Of a stretch of DNA of 64,000 bases, positions 38,016-46,659 are shown piece by piece (the first letter of the stretch is position 1; every line of letters starts with the position of its first letter). The notes beneath the pieces were generated by a model, which was not told the origin of the DNA, made no database searches, and was given only the letters and a program-made list of their open reading frames with translations. Source of the DNA: Sphingomonas nostoxanthinifaciens. Lineage in GTDB: Bacteria; Pseudomonadota; Alphaproteobacteria; Sphingomonadales; Sphingomonadaceae. The position numbers were made by a program, and so were the translations under genes. Location of the stretch: NCBI RefSeq assembly GCF_019930585.1, contig NZ_CP082839.1:4042001-4106000 (forward strand), read 5' to 3'.

Positions 38016-38321
38016 TTACCAGCTCGACTTGACGACGCCGGGGATCATGCCCCGCGTGGCAAGCTGCCGCAGCATGACGCGGCCCAGACCGAACTTGCGA
38101 TAGACGCCACGCGGACGGCCGGTGAGCTCGCAACGGTTGCGCACGCGCGTCGGATTGCCGTTGCGCGGGATCTCGGCCAGCTTCAGCCGCGCGATCAGGC
38201 GCTCGGTCTCGTCCACGGACTGGTCGTCCGCGATCGCCTTGAGCCGGGCATATTTGCCGGCATACTTCTTAACGAGCTTCTTGCGATGCTCGTTCTTGTT
38301 GATCGAACTCAGTTTCGCCAT
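38016..38321 (-). CDS. rpsN: 30S ribosomal protein S14
   Basis: 101 residues of the long, zinc-free form: MAKLSSINKNEHRKKLVKKYAGKYARLKAIADD and the C-terminal RCELTGRPRGVYRKFGLGRVMLRQLATRGMIPGVVKSSW. No CxxC pairs, as in other proteobacteria. Between rplE and rpsH. Confidence 0.98.
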   Translation of the reverse strand: MAKLSSINKNEHRKKLVKKYAGKYARLKAIADDQSVDETERLIARLKLAEIPRNGNPTRVRNRCELTGRPRGVYRKFGLGRVMLRQLATRGMIPGVVKSSW

Positions 38322-38369
38322 CGACTTAAGTCCTTTGCCGCGCCGGCCATCCGGCGCGGGGAGAAATGG

Positions 38370-38951
38370 TTAGGCGGCCTGCTTCTGCTCGGCGGCCGGC
38401 TGCGGGAACGGGAAACCGAACAGACGGAGCAGCTCGCGCGCTTCCTCGTCGGTCTTCGCGCTCGTCTGGACGATCACGTCCATGCCGCGAACCGTGCTGA
38501 CCTGGTCGTAGCTGATCTCGGGGAAGATCAGCTGCTCCTTGAGGCCGGTCGCATAATTGCCACGGCCGTCGAACGACTTGTCCGACAGGCCGCGGAAATC
38601 GCGGACGCGCGGCAGCGCGATCGTCACGAAGCGGTCGAGAAACTCGTACATCCGCTCGCGACGCAGCGTCACCTTGCAGCCGATCGGCATGCCTTCACGC
38701 AGCTTGAACTGCGCGATCGACTTCTTGGCCTTGGTGACCACCGCCTTCTGACCGGCGATCGCCGTCATCTCGGTGGCGGCCTGCTCGACCTTCTTCTTGT
38801 CCTGCGTGGCCTCGCCGACGCCCATGTTCAGCACGATCTTCTCGAGCTTCGGGATCTGCATCGGGTTGGTGTAGCCGAACTTCTCCGTCATCGCCTTGGC
38901 GATGCTGTCGTCGTACAGCTTCTTGAGGCGGGGCGTGTAGCCATCAGCCAT
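38370..38951 (-). CDS. rplE: 50S ribosomal protein L5
   Basis: 193 residues: MADGYTPRLKKLYDDSIAKAMTEKFGYTNPMQIPKLEKIVLNMGVGEA and the 5S-rRNA/tRNA-contacting region. The start at 38951 is the canonical one and overlaps the rplX stop by 8 bp. A short Ala/Gln-rich C-terminal tail (AAEQKQAA) is present. Confidence 0.98.
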   Translation of the reverse strand: MADGYTPRLKKLYDDSIAKAMTEKFGYTNPMQIPKLEKIVLNMGVGEATQDKKKVEQAATEMTAIAGQKAVVTKAKKSIAQFKLREGMPIGCKVTLRRERMYEFLDRFVTIALPRVRDFRGLSDKSFDGRGNYATGLKEQLIFPEISYDQVSTVRGMDVIVQTSAKTDEEARELLRLFGFPFPQPAAEQKQAA

Positions 38952-39261
38952 CGATCTTCTCCCCGGTCTTGACGGCGACGCGAACCTTCTTGCCGTCCTG
39001 GGTTTCAAACCGAACGCGCGTCGGCTTGCCGTCCGCGGTCGCCAGCGCGACCTTGGAAATGTGCATCGGCGCTTCGACCTTCTCCAGCCCGCCCTGCGGG
39101 TTGGACTGGCTCGGCTTGCGGTGGCGGGTCGCGACGTTCACGCCGGACACGATCACCTTGCCGTCCTTGGGCATCGCCTTGGTGACGGTGCCGGTCTTGC
39201 CCTTGTCCTTGCCGGACAGGACGATGACGGGGTCACCCTTCTTGATCTTGGCAGCCGACAT
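38944..39261 (-). CDS. rplX: 50S ribosomal protein L24
   Basis: 105 residues: KIKKGDPVIVLSGKDKGKTGTVTKAMPKDGKVIVSGVNVATRH followed by a KOW-domain core, an early assembly protein of the large subunit. Start at ATG 39261, sharing the A of the rplN stop (TGATG); a GTG one codon upstream is possible. Confidence 0.97.
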   Translation of the reverse strand: MSAAKIKKGDPVIVLSGKDKGKTGTVTKAMPKDGKVIVSGVNVATRHRKPSQSNPQGGLEKVEAPMHISKVALATADGKPTRVRFETQDGKKVRVAVKTGEKIDG

Positions 39262-39632
39262 CACAGCACCTCGGGCGCGAGCGAAATGATCTTCATGTGC
39301 CCTGCGGCGCGCAGCTCGCGCACCACCGGCCCGAAGATACGGGTGCCGATCGGCTCCCCGTTATTCTTGTTGATCAGCACCGCGGCGTTACCGTCGAAAC
39401 GGATGGTCGAGCCGTCCGCACGATTGATGTCCTTGGCGGTGCGGACGATCACGGCGCGGTGAACGTCGCCCTTCTTGACCTTGGCGCGCGGTGCCGCCTC
39501 CTTGATGGAGACGACGATGACGTCGCCGACGCTCGCGAAGCGACGCTTCGAGCCGCCGAGCACCTTGATGCACTGGACGCGCTTGGCGCCCGAATTGTCG
39601 GCCACGTCGAGGGTGGACTGCATCTGGATCAT
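39261..39632 (-). CDS. rplN: 50S ribosomal protein L14
   Basis: 123 residues: MIQMQSTLDVADNSGAKRVQCIKVLGGS, KKGDVHRAVIVRTAKDINRADGS and the C-terminal FGPVVRELRAAGHMKIISLAPEVL. Canonical length and start. Confidence 0.98.
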   Translation of the reverse strand: MIQMQSTLDVADNSGAKRVQCIKVLGGSKRRFASVGDVIVVSIKEAAPRAKVKKGDVHRAVIVRTAKDINRADGSTIRFDGNAAVLINKNNGEPIGTRIFGPVVRELRAAGHMKIISLAPEVL

Positions 39633-39648
39633 GGTTCAGTCCTCCTGC

Positions 39649-39915
39649 TTACGCCGTGTGGGCTTCGGGGGTACGGTGGGTATCGAGCGCCTCGATCACC
39701 CGCCACGTCTTCAGCTTGGAGATCGGTGCGCATTCCTCGATGCGGACCGTCTGGCCTTCCTTGAAGACGTTGCCCTCGTCATGGGCATGATACTTCTTCG
39801 AACGACGGATGATCTTGCTGTAGAGCGGGTGCTTCACCCGGCGCTCCACCAGCACAACCACCGTCTTGTCGGTCTTGTCGGACACCACAGTGCCCGTCAG
39901 CACGCGCTTCGGCAT
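39649..39915 (-). CDS. rpsQ: 30S ribosomal protein S17
   Basis: 88 residues: MPKRVLTGTVVSDKTDKTVVVLVERRVKHPLYSKIIRRSKKYHAHDE. The OB-fold core is complete. A short alphaproteobacterial C-terminal extension follows the core (ALDTHRTPEAHTA). Confidence 0.98.
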   Translation of the reverse strand: MPKRVLTGTVVSDKTDKTVVVLVERRVKHPLYSKIIRRSKKYHAHDEGNVFKEGQTVRIEECAPISKLKTWRVIEALDTHRTPEAHTA

Positions 39916-39928
39916 CTGAAGTGGCTCC

Positions 39929-40132
39929 TTACTTGGCAGCCGAGCGCGTGCGCTCGGTCTGCAGCGTCTTGATCTGCGCGATGGTGCGGCGCACTTCCTT
40001 CACCCGGCTCGGCTTTTCGAGCTGGTTGGTGGCGGCCTGAAAGCGCAGGTTGAACTGCTCACGCTTCAGCTCGGAGAGCTGGGTGGACAGCTGGTCGTCG
40101 GTCGCGACCTTGAGATCGGCAATCTTCGCCAT
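39929..40132 (-). CDS. rpmC: 50S ribosomal protein L29
   Basis: 67 residues, a two-helix protein beside the peptide exit tunnel: MAKIADLKVATDDQLSTQLSELKREQFNLRFQAATNQLEKPSRVKEVRRTIAQIKTL. ATG at 40132 follows the rplP stop by 2 bp; an upstream GTG is also in frame. Confidence 0.97.
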   Translation of the reverse strand: MAKIADLKVATDDQLSTQLSELKREQFNLRFQAATNQLEKPSRVKEVRRTIAQIKTLQTERTRSAAK

Positions 40133-40134
40133 TG

Positions 40135-40566
40135 TCACACAGCCTCGTGCACGGACTCGCCCAGACGGGCGACGACCTTGGTCTTGATCGGCAGCTTTTC
40201 CATCGCGCGCTCGAAGGCGACGCGGGCGATCGGGCCGGGGACGCCGTCGAGCTCGAACAGGATACGGCCCGGCTTCACGCGTGCCGCCCAGAATTCGGGC
40301 GCACCCTTACCCGAGCCCATGCGGACTTCGGCAGGCTTGCTCGACACCGGAACGTCCGGGAAGATGCGGATCCACAAGCGGCCCTGGCGCTTGATATGGC
40401 GCGTGATCGCACGGCGCGCCGCCTCGATCTGGCGGGCGGTGATGCGATCCGGCTCCAGCGCCTTGAGGCCGAAAGCCCCGAAATTGAGCGCAGTGCCGCC
40501 TTTGGCATCGCCGTGGATGCGGCCCTTGTGGGCCTTGCGGAACTTGGTGCGCTTCGGTTGCAGCAT
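40135..40566 (-). CDS. rplP: 50S ribosomal protein L16
   Basis: 143 residues: MLQPKRTKFRKAHKGRIHGDAKGGTALNFGAFGLKALEPDRITARQIEAARRAITRHIKR and RMGSGKGAPEFWAARVKPGRILFELDGV, contacting the A-site tRNA elbow. Standard length. Confidence 0.98.
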   Translation of the reverse strand: MLQPKRTKFRKAHKGRIHGDAKGGTALNFGAFGLKALEPDRITARQIEAARRAITRHIKRQGRLWIRIFPDVPVSSKPAEVRMGSGKGAPEFWAARVKPGRILFELDGVPGPIARVAFERAMEKLPIKTKVVARLGESVHEAV

Positions 40567-40630
40567 GTTCTCTAACCTTCAAACACCGCGATCAAGACGC
40601 GGCCGATAAGGCGGGCGGAGGGCTAAAGCC

Positions 40631-41326
40631 TCAGCGCGCCGGACGAACTCCGGAAGTCTGCGCTTCCATCATCAGACGGTCCTGCGCGAGCGGGTCATGG
40701 CCCAGGATCTCACCCTTGAAGATCCAGACCTTGACGCCGCACACACCGTAAGCGGTGTGGGCTTCCGCCTCGGCATAGTCGACGTTGGCGCGCAGCGTGT
40801 GCAGTGGCACCCGACCCTCGCGATACCATTCGGTCCGCGCGATCTCCGCGCCGCCCAGACGGCCGGCGCAGGTGATGCGGATGCCCTCGGCACCGAGGCG
40901 CAGCGCCGACTGCACCGCGCGCTTCATCGCGCGACGGAAGGCGATACGACGCTCGAGCTGATCGGCGACGCCCTGCGCGACGAGCTTCGAGTCGATCTCC
41001 GGCTTGCGGATCTCGACGATGTTGAGGCTCACCTCCGACGAGGTCATCTTGCCCAGCGTCCGGCGCAGCTTCTCGATGTCCGCGCCCTTCTTGCCGATGA
41101 TCACGCCCGGGCGTGCGGCATAGATGGAGATGCGGGCGAGCTTCGCCGGCCGCTCGATCACGACCTTGCTGATCGCGGCCTGCGGGTGATGCTTGAAGAT
41201 GTACTGGCGGATCTTGAGATCCTCCAGCAGCAGCCGGGCATAGTCGGCGCCTTCCGCATACCAGCGGCTGTCCCACGTGCGGTTGATCTGCAACCGCATG
41301 CCGATCGGGTTCGACTTGTGACCCAT
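40631..41326 (-). CDS. rpsC: 30S ribosomal protein S3
   Basis: 231 residues: MGHKSNPIGMRLQINRTWDSRWYAEG, the KH domain RPGVIIGKKGADIEKLR and the C-terminal domain IAFRRAMKRAVQSALRLGAEGIRITCAGRLGGAEIAR. The start at 41326 is the canonical one and overlaps the rplV stop by one base. Confidence 0.98.
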   Translation of the reverse strand: MGHKSNPIGMRLQINRTWDSRWYAEGADYARLLLEDLKIRQYIFKHHPQAAISKVVIERPAKLARISIYAARPGVIIGKKGADIEKLRRTLGKMTSSEVSLNIVEIRKPEIDSKLVAQGVADQLERRIAFRRAMKRAVQSALRLGAEGIRITCAGRLGGAEIARTEWYREGRVPLHTLRANVDYAEAEAHTAYGVCGVKVWIFKGEILGHDPLAQDRLMMEAQTSGVRPAR

Positions 41327-41703
41327 TATGCTTCTTCCTGCTCGCGGACGACCACACGGATCCGGCTGAACGGCTTGACGATGCGCGCGCTGCGGCCGCG
41401 GGCGCGGGTCGCGAAACGCTTCATCACGAGGCCCTTGCCAACCGACGCTTCCTGGACGACCAGCGCGTCGACATCGAGATTGTGATTGTTCTCGGCATTC
41501 GCAATGGCCGAGGCCAGGCACTTCCGCACGTCGATCGCCATCGCCTTCTTGGAGAAAGCGAGGATGTTGAGCGCGTCGCCGGCCTTCTTGCCGCGGATCA
41601 GGCCCGCGACGAGATTGAGCTTGTACGGCGAACCGCGCACCGAGGTGTTGACGGCAAGGGCTTCCTTGTCGCCCACCTTGCGGGGGGATGCAGGCTTGCT
41701 CAT
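41326..41703 (-). CDS. rplV: 50S ribosomal protein L22
   Basis: 125 residues: VRGSPYKLNLVAGLIRGKKAGDALNILAFSKKAMAIDVRKCLASAIANAENNHNLDVDALVVQEASVGKGLVMKRFATRARGRSARIVKPFSRI, the exit-tunnel constriction protein. It has a short N-terminal extension (MSKPASPRKVGDKEA) relative to E. coli. Confidence 0.98.
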   Translation of the reverse strand: MSKPASPRKVGDKEALAVNTSVRGSPYKLNLVAGLIRGKKAGDALNILAFSKKAMAIDVRKCLASAIANAENNHNLDVDALVVQEASVGKGLVMKRFATRARGRSARIVKPFSRIRVVVREQEEA

Positions 41704-41978
41704 CAGCGCTTGCCCTTCTTGTCGGCGGCGTGGCCCGGGAAGTAGCGCGTGGGCGCGAACTCGCCGAGCTTCATGCCGACCATGTCTTCGTTGACCGACA
41801 CCGGCACGAACTTGCGGCCGTTGTAGACGTTGAACGTCAGGCCGACGAACTGGGGCAGGATCGTCGAACGACGCGACCAGGTCTTGATCGCCCCGCGCGT
41901 GCCGCCTTCCTGCGCCGTTTCAGCCTTCTTGAGCAGGCTCAGTTCGACGAACGGGCCCTTCCATACAGAACGAGCCAT
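41703..41978 (-). CDS. rpsS: 30S ribosomal protein S19
   Basis: 91 residues: MARSVWKGPFVELSLLKKAETAQ, TWSRRSTILPQFVGLTFNVYNGRKFVPV and MVGMKLGEFAPTRYFPGHAADKKGKR. Standard length; one-base overlap with rplV. Confidence 0.98.
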   Translation of the reverse strand: MARSVWKGPFVELSLLKKAETAQEGGTRGAIKTWSRRSTILPQFVGLTFNVYNGRKFVPVSVNEDMVGMKLGEFAPTRYFPGHAADKKGKR

Positions 41979-41981
41979 CTA

Positions 41982-42818
41982 TCAGCCCTTCTTCTTTGCG
42001 TGACGTGACCGGATGATCATCTTGTCCGTCGACTTGTTCTTGCGAGTGCGATGGCCCTTGGTGGGCTTGCCCCACGGAGTCACCGGGTGACGACCGCCCG
42101 AGGTACGGCCTTCGCCGCCGCCATGGGGGTGATCCACCGGGTTCTTCGCGACGCCGCGGGTGAGCGGACGCTGGCCGAGCCAGCGATTGCGGCCTGCCTT
42201 GGCGAGATAGGTGTTGGCGTTGTCGGGGTTCGACACCGCGCCCACCGTGCACATGCAATCCGAACGGATGTAGCGCTGCTCGCCCGAGTTAAGACGGACC
42301 ATCACCATGCCGCGATCACGGCCGACGATCTGCGCATAGGTGCCTGCGGCACGCGCGATCTGACCACCCTTGCTGGGCTTCATCTCGACATTGTGGACGA
42401 TCGTGCCGACCGGCGCCTGGCCGATCTCCATCGCGTTGCCCGGCTTCACGTCGGCCTTCTTCGACGCGACGACGACATCGCCGGCGGCGAGGCGCTGCGG
42501 CGCGAGAATGTACGACAGCTCGCCATCGGCATACTTCACCAGCGCGATGAACGCCGAACGGTTAGGATCATATTCCAGCCGCTCAACCGTCGCGGGATCG
42601 TCCCAGCGACGACGCTTGAAGTCGACGAAGCGATACTTCTGCTTGTGACCGCCACCGATGCCACGCGCGGTGGCGTGGCCCTGGTTGTTGCGGCCGCCCG
42701 ACTTGCTCAGGCCTTCGGTCAGCGCCTTGACGGGCTTGCCCTTGTGCAGCTGCGAGCGGTCGACGAGGATCAGGCCGCGGCGGGCCGGGCTCGTCGGGTT
42801 ATAATGCTTGAGCGCCAT
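41982..42818 (-). CDS. rplB: 50S ribosomal protein L2
   Basis: 278 residues: MALKHYNPTSPARRGLILVDRS, RNNQGHATARGIGGGHKQKYRFVDFKR, and the C-terminal VDHPHGGGEGRTSGGRHPVTPWGKPTKGHRTRKNKSTDKMI, which reaches the peptidyl-transferase region. The conserved His in HPHGGGEG is present. Confidence 0.98.
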   Translation of the reverse strand: MALKHYNPTSPARRGLILVDRSQLHKGKPVKALTEGLSKSGGRNNQGHATARGIGGGHKQKYRFVDFKRRRWDDPATVERLEYDPNRSAFIALVKYADGELSYILAPQRLAAGDVVVASKKADVKPGNAMEIGQAPVGTIVHNVEMKPSKGGQIARAAGTYAQIVGRDRGMVMVRLNSGEQRYIRSDCMCTVGAVSNPDNANTYLAKAGRNRWLGQRPLTRGVAKNPVDHPHGGGEGRTSGGRHPVTPWGKPTKGHRTRKNKSTDKMIIRSRHAKKKG

Positions 42819-42822
42819 CGCG

Positions 42823-43137
42823 TCAGATTCCCGTCGTGACGTCGATCGACTGACCGTCGGCCAGCGTCACGATTGCCTTCTTCGTGTCGGAGCGCTTGTA
42901 GGGAGCGCCCTTCCACTTCTTCGACTTGCCCTTCTGGACGATCGTGTTGACGCCCGTCACGGTCACGCCGAACAGAGCCTCGACCGCCGCCTTGATCTCG
43001 GGCTTCGATGCGTCGTTGGCCACCTTGAAGACGACCGCATTATGCTCGGAGAGCAAGGTCGACTTCTCGGTGATGTGGGGCGCGAGCACCACGTCATAGT
43101 GGCGGTTATCGACCGCCGCTGTCTGCTTCTTAGCCAT
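42823..43137 (-). CDS. rplW: 50S ribosomal protein L23
   Basis: 104 residues: YDVVLAPHITEKSTLLSEHNAVVFKVANDASKPEIKAAVEALFGVTVTGVNTIVQKGKSKKWKGAPYKRSDTKKAIVTLADGQSIDV. It docks trigger factor and SRP at the exit tunnel. Start overlaps the rplD stop by 8 bp. Confidence 0.98.
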   Translation of the reverse strand: MAKKQTAAVDNRHYDVVLAPHITEKSTLLSEHNAVVFKVANDASKPEIKAAVEALFGVTVTGVNTIVQKGKSKKWKGAPYKRSDTKKAIVTLADGQSIDVTTGI

Positions 43138-43756
43138 TGAGGCGCGCCTCCAGCTTCTCCACGGCGGCGCGCGTCAGCACCAGCGTGTCGTGTTTGAGGA
43201 TGTCGTAGACGTTCGCGCCCACGGCCGGCAGCAGGTTCACGCCGCGCAGGTTGCCCGACGCATTCGCGAAGCTGACGTTCAGCGCGTCGCCGTCGATCAC
43301 CAGCGCCTTGTTGCCGAAGCCCAGACCGGCGAGCTGGCCGACCAGCGCCTTGGTCTTGCCGTCGGCCACGTCGAGGCCTTCGAGCACGATCAGGCTGCCG
43401 CTCTTGACCTTCGCCGAGAGCGCCATCTTCAAGCCGAGCGCACGAACCTTCTTGTTCAGGCCTGGGTTGAAGTCGCGGACGCGGGCGCCGTGCGCCTTGC
43501 CGCCGCCGATGAACACCGGAGCGCGGCGATCACCGTGACGGGCGGCGCCGCCACCCTTCTGGTTGCCGAGCTTCTTGCCCGATCGCGCCACGTCGGCACG
43601 CTCGCGCGTGCCACGAGCGGTGCCGCGGCGCTTTTCCAGCTGCCAGGTCACCACACGGTGCAGGATGTCGGCGCGCGGCTCGATGCCGAACACCGCGTCG
43701 TTGAGCTCGAGGTCGCCGGCGGCCGACGCATCGAGGTTCTTGACCTCAATCTTCAT
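43130..43756 (-). CDS. rplD: 50S ribosomal protein L4
   Basis: 208 residues: MKIEVKNLDASAAGDLELNDAVFGIEPRADILHRVVTWQLEKRRGTARGTRERADVARSGKKLGNQKGGGAARHGDRRAPVFIGGGKAHGARVRDF is the L4 tunnel loop region. In E. coli L4 autoregulates the S10 operon; no leader was tested here. ATG 43756 lies 2 bp after the rplC stop. Confidence 0.98.
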   Translation of the reverse strand: MKIEVKNLDASAAGDLELNDAVFGIEPRADILHRVVTWQLEKRRGTARGTRERADVARSGKKLGNQKGGGAARHGDRRAPVFIGGGKAHGARVRDFNPGLNKKVRALGLKMALSAKVKSGSLIVLEGLDVADGKTKALVGQLAGLGFGNKALVIDGDALNVSFANASGNLRGVNLLPAVGANVYDILKHDTLVLTRAAVEKLEARLNG

Positions 43757-43758
43757 TG

Positions 43759-44496
43759 TCAGCCCTCCTGGCCTTCGGCGGCTTCGGGCGTTTCGACCGG
43801 AGCGGCATTGTTGGTGTTGGCGGCGACCTTCAGGCCGGCCGGCTTCGGCGCATCGGCATGGCCCGGCAGCTTGACCGCGTCCTTGACGAACAGCCACGCG
43901 CCCTTCGAGCCCGGCACCGAGCCGCGCACGAACAGCAGACCGCGCTCGGCGTCCGTACGGACGATCTCGAGGTTCTGCTGGGTGCGCTGCTTGTCGCCCA
44001 TGTGGCCGGCCATCTTCTTGTTCTTGAAGACCTTGCCCGGATCCTGACGCTGGCCGGTCGAACCGAGCGAGCGGTGCGAGACCGAGACGCCGTGGGTGGC
44101 GCGCAGACCGCCGAAGCCCCAGCGCTTCATGCCGCCCTGGAAACCCTTGCCCTGCGTGCGCCCGGCAATGTCGACATACTGGCCGGCAACGAAATGCTCG
44201 GCCGAGATCTCGGCGCCGACGTCGAGGAGGTTATCCTCGGTCACGCGGAACTCGTGCACGATCGCCTTCGGCTCGACCTCGGCCTTGCCGAAGTGGCCGC
44301 GCTGCGGCTTGGCGACATTCTTGGACTTGGCGACACCCGCGCCGAGCTGGACTGCGACATAGCCGTCGCGGTCCATTTCCTTGCGCGCGATAACCTGGAG
44401 ACCGTCGAGCTGCAGAACGGTGACGGGCACATGCCGGCCATCCTCCTGAAACAGCCGGGTCATCCCAACCTTCTTCGCGATCACGCCAGTGCGCAT
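43759..44496 (-). CDS. rplC: 50S ribosomal protein L3
   Basis: 245 residues: MRTGVIAKKVGMTRLFQEDGRHVPVTVLQLDG, KGFQGGMKRWGFGGLRATHGVSVSHRSLGSTGQRQDPGKVFKNKKMAGHMGDKQRTQQNLEIVR. The core is complete. The C-terminal tail is extended and Ala/Glu-rich (NNAAPVETPEAAEGQEG) compared with E. coli. The canonical start at 44496 excludes an upstream in-frame extension. Preceded by a 299-bp gap with a REP element. Confidence 0.98.
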   Translation of the reverse strand: MRTGVIAKKVGMTRLFQEDGRHVPVTVLQLDGLQVIARKEMDRDGYVAVQLGAGVAKSKNVAKPQRGHFGKAEVEPKAIVHEFRVTEDNLLDVGAEISAEHFVAGQYVDIAGRTQGKGFQGGMKRWGFGGLRATHGVSVSHRSLGSTGQRQDPGKVFKNKKMAGHMGDKQRTQQNLEIVRTDAERGLLFVRGSVPGSKGAWLFVKDAVKLPGHADAPKPAGLKVAANTNNAAPVETPEAAEGQEG

Positions 44497-44685
44497 GATC
44501 CAATTCCTTCCACAACAGAGGCTCCAAGGTCGTCCCACGGAGCTTGCCAACGAAAAAGGCCTCGGTCGCCCGAAGCCCCAGCCCAACGAAACTGCATTGC
44601 CCCCGCCCGGGCTCGGTTGCTCGCCTGTTGAAGCGAGCGGCGGGGACGCAGGCGCCAGCAGAGCTGACCGGTATCCTCGTATGCC

Positions 44686-44750
44686 GTCATACCGACCGAA
44701 GCCGGTATCCAGTCCTCAGCGTTTCACGGCTGGACCCCGACCTGAACCGG
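44686..44750. repeat. REP-like palindromes between rplC and rpsJ
   Basis: An ATACCG ... CGGTAT hairpin around 44689-44707, followed by a second imperfect unit (GGCTGGACCCCGACCTGAACCGG region) near 44728-44750. They occupy the middle of the 299-bp gap; no gene is seen in the gap. Confidence 0.6.
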
Positions 44751-44795
44751 AGCGGCGTAGCAGGGAATCACACCACCGCTACGGAAGCCGGCGCT

Positions 44796-45104
44796 TTACG
44801 CGAGTTTGATCTCGACATCAACACCCGCCGCGAGATCGAGCTTCATCAGCGCGTCAACGGTCTGCGGGGTCGGCTGCACGATGTCGAGCAGGCGCTTGTA
44901 GGTGCGCACCTCGAACTGCTCGCGGCTCTTCTTGTCGATGTGGGGGCCACGGTTGACCGTGAACTTCTCGATGCGCGTCGGCAACGGAATGGGACCACGG
45001 GTCAGCGCGCCGGTGCGGCGGGCGGTGTCGGCGATCTCGCCGGTCGCCTGATCGAGCACGCGATGATCGAACGCCTTGAGGCGGATGCGGATATTGCTGT
45101 CCAT
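44796..45104 (-). CDS. rpsJ: 30S ribosomal protein S10
   Basis: 102 residues: MDSNIRIRLKAFDHRVLDQATGEIADTARRTGALTRGPIPLPTRIEKFTVNRGPHIDKKSREQFEVRTYKRLLDIVQPTPQTVDALMKLDLAAGVDVEIKLA. Also the NusE antitermination factor. The gap to tuf on its upstream side holds a REP pair and a terminator, so rpsJ may need its own promoter. Confidence 0.98.
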   Translation of the reverse strand: MDSNIRIRLKAFDHRVLDQATGEIADTARRTGALTRGPIPLPTRIEKFTVNRGPHIDKKSREQFEVRTYKRLLDIVQPTPQTVDALMKLDLAAGVDVEIKLA

Positions 45105-45155
45105 GATTCCTACCGATGCGAAAGAGCGATGAGCGGGGCGCCACCGATCCGCTCG

Positions 45156-45236
45156 TCATCCCAGCGAAGGCTGGGGTCTCGTGAGGCCGGGGCATGCCCT
45201 GCTTCGGGAGATGCCAGCTTCCGCCGGCATGACGAG
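45156..45236. repeat. REP pair between tuf and rpsJ
   Basis: CGTCATCCCAG-cgaagg-CTGGGGTCTCG (about 45154-45181) and ATGCC ... GGCATGACGAG (about 45211-45236) in opposite orientation. Confidence 0.75.
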
Positions 45237-45256
45237 AGGGCGGGGGCACCTCTCAT

Positions 45257-45296
45257 AAAAAGCAAACCGGCCGACTCTCCGAGGAGAGCCGGCCGG
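45257..45296 (-). terminator. Intrinsic terminator after tuf
   Basis: Minus strand: CCGGCCGGCTCTC / GAGAGTCGGCCGG stem (45296-45284, 45279-45267) with one mismatch and a 4-nt loop, followed by TTTGCTTTTT. It lies about 22 bp past the tuf stop and separates the str operon from rpsJ. Confidence 0.8.
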
Positions 45297-45318
45297 CTCG
45301 TTGTTGGTGGCGGCTATA

Positions 45319-46509
45319 TTACGCGGAGATCGCGCTGACAACCCCTGCGCCGACGGTGCGGCCGCCTTCGCGGATCGAGAAGCGGAGCCCCTCTTCCATT
45401 GCGATCGGCGCGATCAGCTTGACACCGAGCTGCACGTTGTCGCCGGGCATCACCATCTCGGTGCCTTCCGGCAGCTTCACTTCGCCCGTCACGTCGGTCG
45501 TGCGGAAGTAGAACTGCGGACGGTAGTTGGCGAAGAACGGCGTGTGACGGCCACCCTCTTCCTTCGACAGCACGTAGACCTCGGAGGAGAACTCGGTGTG
45601 CGGCTTGATCGAGCCGGGCTTGCACAGCACCTGGCCGCGCTCAACCTCTTCACGGCCGACGCCGCGGATCAGCGCGCCGATATTGTCGCCAGCCTGGCCC
45701 GAGTCGAGCAGCTTGCGGAACATCTCGACGCCCGTGACGGTGGTCTTGCGGGTGTCCTTGAGCCCGACGATCTCGACTTCCTCGCCCACCTTGACGATGC
45801 CGGTCTCGACGCGGCCGGTGACGACCGTGCCACGACCCGAGATCGAGAACACGTCCTCGATCGGCATCAGGAACGGACGGTCCAGCGGACGCTCCGGCTG
45901 CGGGATGTAGCTGTCGACGGCCTGCATCAGCTTGAGCACGGCGTCATGGCCGATCTCGGGCTGCTTGTCCTCGAGCGCGCACACGGCCGAGCCCGGAATG
46001 ACGGGGATGTCGTCGCCCGGGAAGTCGTAAGACGAGAGCAGCTCGCGAATCTCGAGCTCGACGAGCTCGAGGATCTCGGCATCGTCGACCAGATCGACCT
46101 TGTTCATGAACACGACCAGGGCCGGCACGCCGACCTGACGGGCGAGCAGGATGTGCTCGCGGGTCTGCGGCATCGGGCCGTCGGTCGCGGACACGACGAG
46201 GATGCCGCCGTCCATCTGCGCGGCGCCGGTGATCATGTTCTTCACATAATCGGCGTGGCCCGGGCAATCGACGTGCGCATAGTGGCGCGCTTCGGTCTCA
46301 TACTCGACGTGCGCGGTCGAGATGGTGATGCCGCGCTCGCGCTCCTCGGGAGCCTTGTCGATGTTGGCATAGCTGGTGAAGGTCGCGCCGCCGGTCTCGG
46401 CGAGCACCTTCGTGATGGCGGCCGTGAGCGACGTCTTGCCGTGATCGACGTGCCCGATGGTGCCGATGTTGCAGTGCGGCTTCGTGCGCTCGAATTTAGC
46501 CTTGGCCAT
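45319..46509 (-). CDS. tuf: Elongation factor Tu
   Basis: 396 residues; GTPase delivering aminoacyl-tRNA. G1 IGHVDHGKTSLTAAIT, G2 region RERGITISTAHVEYET, G3 DCPGHADYVKNM and G4 MNKVDLVDD are intact; the C-terminus is EGGRTVGAGVVSAISA. Only one copy is visible here. Standard position after fusA in the str operon. Confidence 0.99.
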   Translation of the reverse strand: MAKAKFERTKPHCNIGTIGHVDHGKTSLTAAITKVLAETGGATFTSYANIDKAPEERERGITISTAHVEYETEARHYAHVDCPGHADYVKNMITGAAQMDGGILVVSATDGPMPQTREHILLARQVGVPALVVFMNKVDLVDDAEILELVELEIRELLSSYDFPGDDIPVIPGSAVCALEDKQPEIGHDAVLKLMQAVDSYIPQPERPLDRPFLMPIEDVFSISGRGTVVTGRVETGIVKVGEEVEIVGLKDTRKTTVTGVEMFRKLLDSGQAGDNIGALIRGVGREEVERGQVLCKPGSIKPHTEFSSEVYVLSKEEGGRHTPFFANYRPQFYFRTTDVTGEVKLPEGTEMVMPGDNVQLGVKLIAPIAMEEGLRFSIREGGRTVGAGVVSAISA

Positions 46510-46529
46510 TATATCCTACCTTGCTTTCG

Positions 46530-46650
46530 AATCTCAGGAACAGCGGACGCCCGCCATCGCAGCGGGCGCCCATAGCAGCTTTTTTAAGCTACGCCAGCCT
46601 TCTCGCTCTCAGGGCCGCCGCCTGCGCGGGCAGGCCGAGCGAGCGAGGAT
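46530..46650. other. fusA-tuf intergenic region with several hairpins
   Basis: The 150-bp gap contains three possible stems: GCCCGC ... GCGGGC near 46540-46566, AGCTT-TTTT-AAGCT near 46577-46590, and a longer CTCGCTC ... GAGCGAG near 46605-46646. No gene. Likely leader or processing structures for tuf. Confidence 0.5.
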
Positions 46651-46659
46651 CGGAGCCGA